Assembly (NCBI GenBank): GCA_008330645.1
Contig: VLTN01000015.1
Location: forward strand, 124,001 to 188,000
Source: Cafeteria roenbergensis
Taxonomy: Eukaryota; Sar; Bigyra; Bicosoecida; Cafeteriaceae
Direction of reading: 5' to 3'
DNA length: 64,000 bases
The notes under the pieces were generated by a model. That model saw only the letters and a list, made by a program, of their open reading frames with translations. It made no database searches and had not been told where the DNA came from. Position numbers and translations under genes: made by a program. Shown here piece by piece: positions 26,381-35,400 of this stretch. Numbering within the stretch: position 1 is the stretch's first letter; each line of letters begins with the position of its first letter.

Positions 26381-26783
26381 GGCGAGCCGAGGTGTGACGC
26401 TTGCGCGAATCAAGTCCCGTGGCCCGGCCTGGCGCGGCGGGCGAGCCGCGGTCGATCGCAGCAGTGGACAAGGGCTCCGGCCGTGGCGAGCGCATGCGCT
26501 GGCAGAGTCAAGACCGGCCAGGTTGAACACAGCGCAATCGCCAAGCCCGGAGCGCACCTCACCACGGTGGCGTAGGCACCGCCGCACTGAGGTCTGCGTG
26601 TGTGTTTGGGGCGCTGTGCACCGCTGAGCAAACGCGGCGCCCGGCGCCGTGGACAGCTGCATTTGCGACGTAGCGCCGGGCCACGCATGCATCGCAGTCC
26701 CGCGCGGGGGCTTGGACTCTTGGCGCTGGGCGGAGGGTCATGCGGCAGTTGCACGCCAACAAGCTCCGCAGCATGGCTGTCAC
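26381..26783. other. intergenic (403 bases), same-strand neighbours
   Basis: Lies between the start of the TBC1D23-like gene and the stop of ERI1-like copy A; should include the TBC1D23 promoter. GC begins to fall towards copy A. Nothing else is recognisable. Confidence 0.45.
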
Positions 26784-27800
26784 TCAGTCGGCGAACCGGC
26801 TAGGGAAGAGTCGGGCAAGTTCCCACGCCTCGTCCGCCGGATCCCAGCGCGGGTAGGCGATGTGCCGACGCGAAAGCACCGTTTCGTTGGGGACCAGGCT
26901 GTCGTTGATGCCGTAGGCACCGGGAAGCACCAGGAGAATTTGGACGAGACGTGCGAGCCGCTGAACTCGTCTCGTCGGTCCGCGAGCCCGGAGCGCGCCC
27001 AGTCCTAGCGCTTCGCCCTGGTCACGGGCGCGGAGCCGATGCGCGTCGTCGATGCCCAACGTTTCGCACAGGCTCCAGCGGGTGTTCCACCAGTCAGACA
27101 TGTACGGCTTCCACAGGTCGTAGTGAATGCCGTGGCGAATGCACTGCTTGGCCAGGTCGCAACCGAGGATCCACGGGCCGTCGGCGGCGATCACAAAAGA
27201 CGCACGTCCCTTCTTCCGACCCCGGAGGGCCTTCTGGAGCTCGCAGAAGGTGTCTTCATACTCACCGTCGCGCGTCAGTGGCGAGAGCACCGTGTGCCAT
27301 CCGGAGCCTGAGTCGGCGACGTGGAACGATGCTCCAGCCGAGGCAGCAGATTGAGACAACTCGAACGTGTGCGGCGGAGCTCCCTCCAGCGCGTCCGTGG
27401 GGGCCCGGAGCGACGCAGGCCTCGTCGTCGCCACCGCGCGCGTCACTCGGTTGATGACCGTGTGGAACGAAGCCAGTGCCACCCGAAGCGGCGGTGCGGA
27501 GAGGAGCTCGCGGCGGCTCACGCCAAGCAGCTCCAGCATGTGTGGTGTCACCTCAACACCCCGTGCAGGGCGGATGAGGGTGTGCCAGAAGGCAACTGGC
27601 ACAGCCACTCGGTCTCTGCAGTCGAGCACGGCAGCGCTCAGCTGGAGCACGGCCGGAGTGTCCGACGGCGAGTCGCGGCTCGTTGACATTCCGTGAAGGC
27701 ATACGATGCAGTCAGGCAGATCGGCTCCTGCGCATGCGAGAATGCCGCGGAAGCTTCGGGAAATGCTGAAAATCTGGAATCCAAAACGACGATACTGCAT
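26784..27800 (-). CDS. ERI1-like DEDDh pseudo-exonuclease, copy A
   Basis: An intronless gene of 338 residues, with the start chosen at MQYRRFGFQIF because that gives the same length as copy B. The fold signature follows ERI1/3'hExo. Strand 1 is CIVCLHGMS (36-38 region), where the family has DFEAT. Next come VLQLSAAVL, then FWHTLIRP...VTPHMLELLGV (family YVRP...ITGI). AADGPWILGCDLAKQ (about 206-218) stands where the family has TDGSWDMxKFL, and MSDWWNTRWSLC where it has WINIRKS. The region of the H-x-x-L-D-D motif reads RARGPTRRVQRLARLV, and the end INDSLVPN matches the family terminus. All catalytic positions are changed: Asp and Glu to His and Met, the Asp after W to Ile, and the His/Asp lost. 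About 70 extra residues lie before the third motif. If folded, it should bind but not cut RNA; function unknown. Confidence 0.7.
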   Translation of the reverse strand: MQYRRFGFQIFSISRSFRGILACAGADLPDCIVCLHGMSTSRDSPSDTPAVLQLSAAVLDCRDRVAVPVAFWHTLIRPARGVEVTPHMLELLGVSRRELLSAPPLRVALASFHTVINRVTRAVATTRPASLRAPTDALEGAPPHTFELSQSAASAGASFHVADSGSGWHTVLSPLTRDGEYEDTFCELQKALRGRKKGRASFVIAADGPWILGCDLAKQCIRHGIHYDLWKPYMSDWWNTRWSLCETLGIDDAHRLRARDQGEALGLGALRARGPTRRVQRLARLVQILLVLPGAYGINDSLVPNETVLSRRHIAYPRWDPADEAWELARLFPSRFAD

Positions 27801-29087
27801 TTTGGATCCTCGCACCAACGCTGAGTTGCCCACCATGCAACCAAGCCGCCTGCCAGCGCGCTGGAGGCATGCGACGAGAAGCGACGCGCCTCGTTGAGGG
27901 ACGGGCAACGGCAGCTGAGTGCGAGTTCGTTCCTACCTCCCCCCTTCCCTTCGCCCCGGCGACGATCGGGCTGCCTGCGGGGTCGACAGCTGCATGCTCG
28001 AACGCAGGGCACCCCGGCGCGTCGCGACCCGGGATAGCTCACGTGGTCCAAAAAGCGCAGCTGCTGCCATTTGGGCGTGGGCGGGAGGTTGGGCACCACC
28101 TGCGCGGACGCGTGAGGTGGAGCGGTGTGGCTTTGGTCGGCGATCTTGGAACATCTCTGCCCGGTCCTGGCCGACGTGCGCAGAGCTGGCCGTCGATGAC
28201 TGAGCCTTTCGGCGAACGAGGAGCTGGCCACGAGCATTCTGATAGGACGAAGCGGAATGTTGGCGGAGAGATGGTTAACCGTTCATCGACCCGCACTTCG
28301 TTGCAGGAGAAGATGGCGCAGCAGCATCATCCTCTGGTCTGAAAGTCGGCTCCATGGTTGGTGAAAATCCAGATTCACTTGCTCGCCGCGCAGTTCTGCT
28401 CGTGCACGCCTCAGAGTCTACCACGGCCCTGGGGGGCGGCTGCAAAGCCCCGCTTCCCGTCACTTTCAGGAACTTCTCGGCGCTTCTCGGCATCGGACTG
28501 TGGCTCAGACGGCACCTTGGTGACCCAAGGCGCTGGGTGCACTACACGAGCCGAGTGCCGCAATCCCCCTGATGCTTGTCTTGGTTCTGGTTGGTGGAGT
28601 GGGGACCTTGTGTCTAAAGATTGGGCTCGCCGGGGACCGCCAGGGTCGCCCGAGGGACGGGTGATGAACATCGTTGGGGGGGGGGGGGGGGCGAAAACTC
28701 TCGTAACCATGCCACACACTCGATTCACAGACTCATCAGGAACCAATGCATCACCGATGAATCAAAAACCGCGCGAAACCCGCGATCCCAAGTCCCAAGC
28801 CCAAGTCCCAGATCACTCCCATCACACCGCCACGAGTCGCCACTCAGCCGCCCCTGCTCACCGCATGCGCTCCACGTGCTGTCGCAGGTACTGCGTCTGC
28901 CCGATCAGCTGGGTGAGCTCTTCTTGTACTCCCCCATCTTGTCTTTCTCACGACTGACAACCAAGCAGGGCGAGACTGCGTTGGCCCCGCCGCGGGTTGC
29001 AGAGCCGAGCGCAGGCGTGTCGCTGAGACATGCGCTGCAAGGCCAACCAAGTTGACCAGCAACCTCAGCTGTCAGCCATTGCGAGCA
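27801..29087. other. low-GC intergenic region between the two ERI1-like copies (1287 bases)
   Basis: The longest gene-free stretch of the window. It contains a 16-base G run at 28676-28691. I searched it for the conserved blocks of the flanking paralogues (the MSDWWN and FPSRFAD regions) and found no third copy or fragment. No open frame here carries a family motif. The promoter of copy A must lie here. Confidence 0.5.
28676..28691 (+). repeat. G16 homopolymer
   Basis: Sixteen consecutive G in the spacer between the two ERI1-like genes; candidate G-quadruplex former and a likely site of sequencing length error. Confidence 0.9.
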
Positions 29088-30107
29088 TCATCTGTCTTCA
29101 TCGTCAGCGAACCGGCTAGGGAACCTGCGCGCGAGGCGCCGCACCTCTTTGGGAACGTGCCACTCCGGTTTGGAGATTTCCCGACGCGACATCACAATGG
29201 CGTTGGGAACCAGGCAGTCGTTGATGCAAGGCACCTCCTTGCGATCGATCAGGATGTCGCAAACAATGGAAGCCAGCCGGCGAGCTCGGTACGTCGGGCC
29301 CGATCCCCGGTCAATCCCGGATTTATCCAGGAGAGTCATCTGATCGCGCATGCGCATCTCTTTTGCATCGCGCCGGCCTTCGGCGCGGCAAAGCGTCCAG
29401 CGAATGTTCCACCAATCGGACATGCTGCGCCTCCACTTCGACGTCAGTCCGTCGTGCCTGACCTGTTTGGCCAGGCTGCTCCCTAGCAGCCAGGGTCCAT
29501 CCGTGACAAACATCACCTCGCCTGCCTCGCCCCTGTCAAAACCAAGGGCTTCTTGCATGCGCGCGAGCGCAGTTCTGTCGGCTTCGGCGTCACCAACCGG
29601 CGACAGCACCGTGCTCCAATCGGCAGCATGGTCACCGACGCGGAACGATGAGTCGGCCTTGGCGTCCGAGGCGACCAACTCAAACGTATGAAGCAATGCC
29701 GACTCTGGACCGCCCTCCAGCGCGCTGACAGGCTCGAGGCCTGAGGAGATCGCTCTGGAGAGCCTGTCAGTCACGAGGTGAAGCGACTCCAGGGCAATCC
29801 CGAGTTCCGGCGCTGTGTCGAGGCTCGCTAGGTCCTCGATTGCCAGCAGCTTTCGCATCAGCTTGCTAACGCGAATGTTCGGAGGTCGGCGGACGTAGGC
29901 GTGCCAAGCGGCAATGACCACGGGCGTGTCCTCGGCGAAGGCCAAAAACGTCGCACTCAGCTGGAGGGTCCTCATGTCGCGCGTGGGGCCCACAGCAATC
30001 CCATCCAGGCACACAAGCAGCTTGGGCGCGTCTCGCGCAGCCGCAAAGCCATGATCTGCAGAAATCCAAAAAAGCCGAGGGACGCGAAATCTGAAAAACA
30101 AGAACAT
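29088..30107 (-). CDS. ERI1-like DEDDh pseudo-exonuclease, copy B
   Basis: An intronless gene of 339 residues, starting at MFLFFRFRVPRLFW; an upstream TTG is in frame but is not a normal start. It aligns with copy A along its whole length, by eye about a third identical. The strongest blocks are LQLSA, HTFEL, WSTVLSPV, DGPWLLGSSLAKQVRH, MSDWWNIRW, MRMRDQ, INDCLVPN, SRREI and RRFPSRFADD. Against ERI1/3'hExo it keeps one catalytic residue, Asp35 in LVCLDGIA. The Glu two places on is Ile, the Asp after W206 is Leu, and the final His and Asp sit at Ser269 and Tyr273/Arg274. No SAP domain is present. A TTTTTCAG string lies inside the first codons, so the 5' end could be slightly different. Both copies being full length and open suggests selection. 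Role unknown; a nucleic-acid-binding or decoy role is only inference. Confidence 0.7.
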   Translation of the reverse strand: MFLFFRFRVPRLFWISADHGFAAARDAPKLLVCLDGIAVGPTRDMRTLQLSATFLAFAEDTPVVIAAWHAYVRRPPNIRVSKLMRKLLAIEDLASLDTAPELGIALESLHLVTDRLSRAISSGLEPVSALEGGPESALLHTFELVASDAKADSSFRVGDHAADWSTVLSPVGDAEADRTALARMQEALGFDRGEAGEVMFVTDGPWLLGSSLAKQVRHDGLTSKWRRSMSDWWNIRWTLCRAEGRRDAKEMRMRDQMTLLDKSGIDRGSGPTYRARRLASIVCDILIDRKEVPCINDCLVPNAIVMSRREISKPEWHVPKEVRRLARRFPSRFADDEDR

Positions 30108-31126
30108 CCATTTCAAGGTACCACCGCCCCTTGCATGACCCCTCGCCCGGTCACAGAGCTACGCGGCAACTCGAGGGGCCAGTGCCACACAGCCGCGAGG
30201 GCCGGGGGCAACAGGAAGCCGGAGGGAAGGAGACTGAACCAGCTGAGCTCGAGCCGCCCTCAGGCCGCGAGACCTTGCTCCTTCCGCTCATCCCTCGGTG
30301 CGCCCGTCTCGCTCCAAGTGCGATGGGCCAGGCATCGCCCGCGCAGAGAGGCTCACCACCCAAGCGGCTTGCCGCTGCCATGGCCAAACTCCAAGGGTGC
30401 CAGGCGAGAGCAGTGTGATGGTGCGCCTTCGAGCTGCCGACTCTGCCTGCCCTGCCCAACAGGGCGGCCCTTGGCCGCAACTGCTTGGGCTGTCTGTTCG
30501 CTCTTGGAGTCAGCCCTTCAGATCTGCGCCCTTGCTTGGGCAGCTCGCCACTACCGCGGCACTTGACTGGATTCGCTACAGGCACGGCGAGCGGCAAGCG
30601 CTCGTATCTCGTTAGAAAAAAAAAAATACGGCACAGTCGTGCTTTGTGTTGCTGCGGGACGGCGCTCACAGGCAAAAGAGCCCACGGCGCCGACGCAATC
30701 GAGCGCATTGGCAAGCTGCAGCATGGGCGGTTGATAGCGCGCCGCGGTCCTGAGCGGGGGCCGTGGCCCTTCCGCAGCGAGCGCTCGTGCTTGCTCCCAG
30801 GCCGCCGTCGCCGCACCAGGCGGGCCTCTCGTCGGGCTTGGTCGGCAGCACGCCAGCGGCCTGTCAGCATCGGGCCCGCTCGTCTGGGTCCGCAGCGCGC
30901 TGCCGCAAGCCAGGGGGGGCGAGAGGATTGCGTTACACGCGGCACTCACAGTTGCACATGCGCATGCACAGGTGCCTCCTGGCTGGGCTTCAGCACAACG
31001 ACCGCACAGCTTGCCGTTGCAGTGGAGCAGATGGCGAGTGGTGGGCCGCCGCGTTGACAGACGCTGAATTGCGTGGCAACACCCGCACCCTCGGCTCATG
31101 TTACCGGAACGCTCCGCCACGCGCCA
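30108..31126. other. intergenic (1019 bases), same-strand neighbours
   Basis: Lies between the start of ERI1-like copy B and the stop of V-ATPase E. It includes an A11 run at 30616-30626. I found no coding or RNA gene that I can support. Confidence 0.45.
30616..30626 (+). repeat. A11 homopolymer
   Basis: Eleven A (T11 on the other strand) in the gene-poor spacer upstream of ERI1-like copy B. No RNA gene that would use it as a Pol III stop was recognised. Confidence 0.85.
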
Positions 31127-32258
31127 TCACTCTTCAGCGGCCTCAGAGGCAGGGAACAGGGCGGCGCGCAAGACGTGCTGCAGCTCGTGGGTCACAAGCG
31201 CGAGGCGAGCGTGCAGGGAGTTGTCGACAACGATGCGGCCCGCCGAAGCGGACACGATAACCCCTCCTCCGACCCTGCCTCCGTCGGCCTCGAGACGCGT
31301 GTCAGCCTTGACCCAGACCGCTTCGGGCAGCTCAGCGTCGGCAACAGCAGCCTCGCCGGCCTTGGCGGCCGCTGCCGCCCCCGCCTCAGGCGTGTCGGCC
31401 TCCGCCTCGGCGCGGGCTCTTGCTGATGTCTCCGCCTCCCTGCGAAGCGCCTCAACCATCGCGGCCTTGACGGCGCTGCGGAGCTTGCTGCGGAGCTTGC
31501 TGCGCCCCTGAGCGTCCTTTGCCCCGCCGTCCCCGAGGAGGTCCACATCGCACCCGCGCACCCGCAGCTCTACGTCGGCGGCCACCTTTTCTCGGCCCGC
31601 GATCTGCGCGATGGCCTGGCCCGCGAGCGCTGGCAGCAGGTCCGCGTAGGGCTCGCCGCCAGCTGCCACGAAGCGCTCCATCTTGGACCGGGCATCCCGG
31701 CTGAGGTCGGTGAGGAGCCCGTCCTGGTGCCTCAGTCGGCGGATGCGCTCGTCATTGAGGACCTTGGACTCGTCCTTGCGAAGCTGGCTCTTGGCCTTGG
31801 CCTGCAGCCGCTTGTACTGATCGCGGAGCTGAGCCTTGCGCTTCGCGACGGTAAGCTGCTTCAGCGTCTCGCACTCGTGGTCGGTCTGCGAGACGCGCAG
31901 CACGGGGGGGGGGGTGAGGTTCAAGCTCGGTGTTTGCCTGCCGGCCCGGTGCAACAACTTGCGGCAAGTGGCTGCGAGCGCCCCTGCCAAGCACTGTTGC
32001 CCCCTGCCCCGCTCATCCCGGCCCCGAACCTCAAAGCACATCCCCGTCCAGCCCAGCGGCGCGCCGGGAGCGAGGAGCGGCAGAGGCGCGGCCCCGCGAG
32101 TTCAATGCGTCGCAACCAAACGCCACCAAGAGCCTCAAGCGCGTGTTCCGCACCTTGACGCGAATCTCCTCGGCCTTCTGCCTCGCCTCGAGCTTGATGA
32201 ACTCGGCCATCTGGTTGATCTGCCGCCGCGCGGCATCGTCGCCGAGGGCCCTGCTCAT
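31127..32258 (-). CDS. V-type proton ATPase subunit E
   Basis: Two exons (32258-32154 and 31885-31127; intron 268 bases, GTGCGG...TCGCAG) give 287 residues. The N-terminus (GDDAARRQINQMAEFIKLEA, then RQKAEEIRVK) is the family's long helix of the peripheral stalk. It continues as charged helix (LKQLTVAKRKAQLRDQYKRL; RHQDGLLTDLSRDARSKM). The C-terminal head has GGGVIVSASAGRIVVDNSLH, followed by ARLALVTHELQHVLRAALF, matching the GGVEI...NTLESRL...RxALF pattern of subunit E. With subunit G it forms the stators that hold V1 to V0, acidifying vacuoles and endosomes. The length is somewhat above the usual roughly 230 because of an Ala/Glu-rich insert before the final block. It is head-to-head with the SUMO protease gene (183 bases). 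Confidence 0.92.
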
Positions 32259-32441
32259 GGTGCCGCGAGGGTGAGTGCGGCAACCTGCAGATCAACTTGC
32301 CGTCGATGCGTGGCTCTGCCTCCACTGATCTCGGTGTCGCTTGGGCCTTGGCAGTTCGCTATTCCTCGCCTACAGCGCACCCGCGTCGCTGGCCGCGCAG
32401 CCCGGCGGCTGGGCACAGGCCAGGGGCGACGACCCTTGCCC

Positions 32442-35400
32442 ATGGCGCTGGCGCAGGGGCTCTCGCGGCTTGTCCGGGCGATTCTTGGCTCCCCCGGCCC
32501 GCGCAGCAGAAAGCGGCAGCGCGAAGGCGAGCCCGAGGAGGACGCTCGCGAGCCCATTGCGGCGGCAAGGCGCAAGCCGCAGGCCGAGAGCATTGCGGAG
32601 CGCGCGGAGCGCGAGGCCCGCGCTCGCTCGTTCGGCTGGGGGCCCGAGCCAAAGCGCGCTAGGGCAGGTTTGGAAACGGGGCCGCCGCCGGCGCGGGCGC
32701 CCGCCTTGGCGCCGCAAAGTCCTCGCCAGAGGATGGCAGCCGCTCGGGCATCGCACCTGGCAGGACTTTCAGGCCGCGGCGCCGTCGAGGAGGCTACGCC
32801 TGGCACGAGCGCCCGCTCCGGAGCAGGGCGAGGCCAGGCCTCGGGCCCGGCTTGGCACGGCAACGGCCTGGTGCCTGCGCCCCAAGCGCACCGTGTAGGG
32901 CGTTCCGGCCCTTCGCTGGGCTCCCAGGGGGGGAAGAGAGGGCCGTCCTGGCCGAGAGAACCCAGCGCACAGCGGCGGCCGATTCCGCAGGGCGCGCAGC
33001 TGCCCACCGCGTCGGCAGTGGCCAGCCATGGCCCTCTCTTCTCCCCGCTGCCCCGGAGGCCCGTTCCGGGCGCCGCAACAGCCCTCCGTCCACCCTCGCC
33101 CTCCCCGGCAAAAGCAGCGGCGCTGCCTTCGGGCAGGGGTCAGCTGACCAGCCGACTCGCAGCTCTGCGGAGCGCTGGGCTCGCAGCCGTGGCTGACGGG
33201 GTGGGGCAGGCCGCACCCGCACCGGTTCCCGCACCTAGCGCTGGCGCTGGCGCTGGTGCTGGCGCTGGTGCTGGTCCGGCTTCCGGGTTGGCGGCCATTC
33301 GCAGCCGGCCTGCGCTCTCGTCTTCGCGCCACGCTCTCGCTTCGCCCCCCACGCCCACAGCGGCGCCGTCTCGCTCGAGCGCCTCTTCGCCAGCAGCGAC
33401 CCGCTCCGTCCTCCCCCGCGACCGAGCCATCATTGCGCTCTTCGACACGGCTGCAAGGATCCTGGGGCCCGGCAAGGCCTCCAACCTCGCAGCGGCCATC
33501 GCGAAGCGAGCTCGCGCCGCGCAGGCAGCACCCCCCAGCCTCGGCCGCGGCACCCCGGGCTGCCCCCCGGACAGCCCCCCGTCCTCCTCCCGTGATGGAC
33601 TGCCATGGGGCCACAAGCAAGCGCCGGCTGCGGCTGCCGCAACCGGCATGGACGCCCTCAACGCGTCTCGCGTCGGCCAATCGTTCGGCCGGCTGCCGGG
33701 CGCTCTGTCGATCGGCTTGCGCCGCAGTGGCCTGTCAGCGGCTGGGAGCACGTCGCCGCCAGCATCCTCCCCCGGACTGCAGGCGGCGCTGCCGGCTGCA
33801 GCCACCGGTGCCGCAGGGCTGGGGTCCTCGGCTGGAGGTGACTCGCTGCTGATGGGGTCGTGGGCGGACCGCGTGGGCGCAGCTTCCGCCGTCGCTGACG
33901 GGCCCACGCCCTTCGGGGACGCAGCCCTTCCGTTGCGTGAGATGCACGACGTGGCAAGCGACGAAGACGGGGACGGGGACGGGGACGAGGAGAGTGCGAG
34001 CGAGGAAGTGGATGCGCGCAGCCAGTCCCTGCAGCGAGGGCGCATGGCGGCGGCAGCTGCTGCCGTGGCCCAGGCGGACGACAGCGGGAGCGACGCGGAT
34101 GTCGACCTGCTGTCGTCGTCGGACGACGACGATGAGGGCGAGGGCGAGGGCGCGGGCGATGCCGGCGCTGGGGGTGGCGCCTCTGGCTCTGCCGGGGGCG
34201 GTGCCGGGCGCGAGCCGCTGCCCCCCGGGCTCGACGGCGCGGAGAGCGACGCGGAGTTCTGCAAGAGGGAGGTGGGCTGGCACCCGAGGCGTCCCTTCTC
34301 CCCGGCCAGGGGCGTGGCTGCCGGGCCCGCCGACAGGTGGAGCAGGGAGGCGGAGGCGGAGAGGGCCAGGGTCAAGATCCTGGGGCGATACGGCGCCTCG
34401 GCTGCGGGATGGTCGCAGGCCGAGCTGGTGGCGCTCGCAGCGGCGTGGGGCCACGGGCCCGGCTCGCGGTCGGACCTTGCCGCAGTGGTGAGCAAGGTGG
34501 CCGACCAGACGGTCAGACGCGAGTCGCTGTACCGCATGCTGCCCGGCGAGTGGCTCAGTGACGAGAACATGAACTTCTGGGTCGCCTGGCTGCGGCGAGT
34601 GGTGGCCGAGCGGTCTGGCCACATTGCCCCGCGGCATCGGGGCAGGTTCCGCCCGGAAACCCTGCCGCCGCCCAGCGCGCCGCCGCTCGACTCCCTCGCG
34701 CCTTGCGCCCGCGCCGTGGTCCGGGCCACGCCTCGTCCCCTCCCCACCGTTCCCATTGGGAGCCGCTCTCAGGCAGAGCTGCGCCCCCGCCGCCGCTTCG
34801 GGTGGTTCCCGGAGCCGCAGGCTCCCCCCGTCGGCGCCGTGCGCCTGGGCCTGCTCGGGCCTGACGAGGACCCGTTCGGCAGAGACCGCGCCACCACCCG
34901 GCCAGCCCTTCGCGCCGCTGCCGCGGCCGCGCGCGCGGAGGCCGCAACCGGCCGCCCCCTCTGGCCGCCGCGCCGCGCCCCCTCCCAGCGGCGCGTCTTC
35001 GTCGCCCAGGTCATCCACCTCTGGCTCCTCAGCCTCAACGACGCAATGACGTACAACTACGAGTCCGTGCGCAAGTGGACCCGCAAGCAGGGCGTCGACG
35101 TCCGCTTCGTCGACCTCTGCCTCTTCCCGGTCAACGTCACGCCCACCCACTGGGCCCTCGTCGCCCTCGACCTGCGCGCGCAGCGGGTCGAGTACCTCGA
35201 CAGCCTCAGCCCCGGCGACGACGGGCCCCCCAGGCCCGGCTCCCGCGCCCACCGCCTCTGCTCCCACACGCTCCGCTGGCTCCGGGACGAGTGCGCGGCG
35301 TGGCCCGACGTGGGAGGCATCATCGACACCCTGGGGTTCACCATGCACCACTCCGCGCGGATGCCCCAGCAGCGCAACGGCTACGACTGCGGCGTGTTTG

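Noticed and set aside
26381-26692. Upstream extension of the TBC1D23-like frame (104 codons)
   Set aside because: The added residues are Arg/Cys/His-rich with no domain; MSFGEVGSELDDIF is the natural start, with the ELDDIF motif repeated just after.
28039-28746. Several 70-200 codon frames in the low-GC spacer as accessory genes
   Set aside because: No start context, no motif, no codon bias like the neighbours; several cross the G16 run.
27801-29087. Third, decayed copy of the ERI1-like genes between copies A and B
   Set aside because: None of the conserved blocks (DGPW, MSDWWN, INDxLVPN, FPSRFAD) could be found in this spacer on either strand.
30601-30960. Possible Pol III gene ending at the T11 run on the minus strand
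   Set aside because: I compared the upstream 300 bases by eye with U6, 5S, SRP RNA and tRNA box patterns and found no match.
31836-32441. Upstream extension of the SUMO protease frame
   Set aside because: It runs over the divergent V-ATPase E gene, including its intron and first exon; the ATG at 32442 gives a sensible start.
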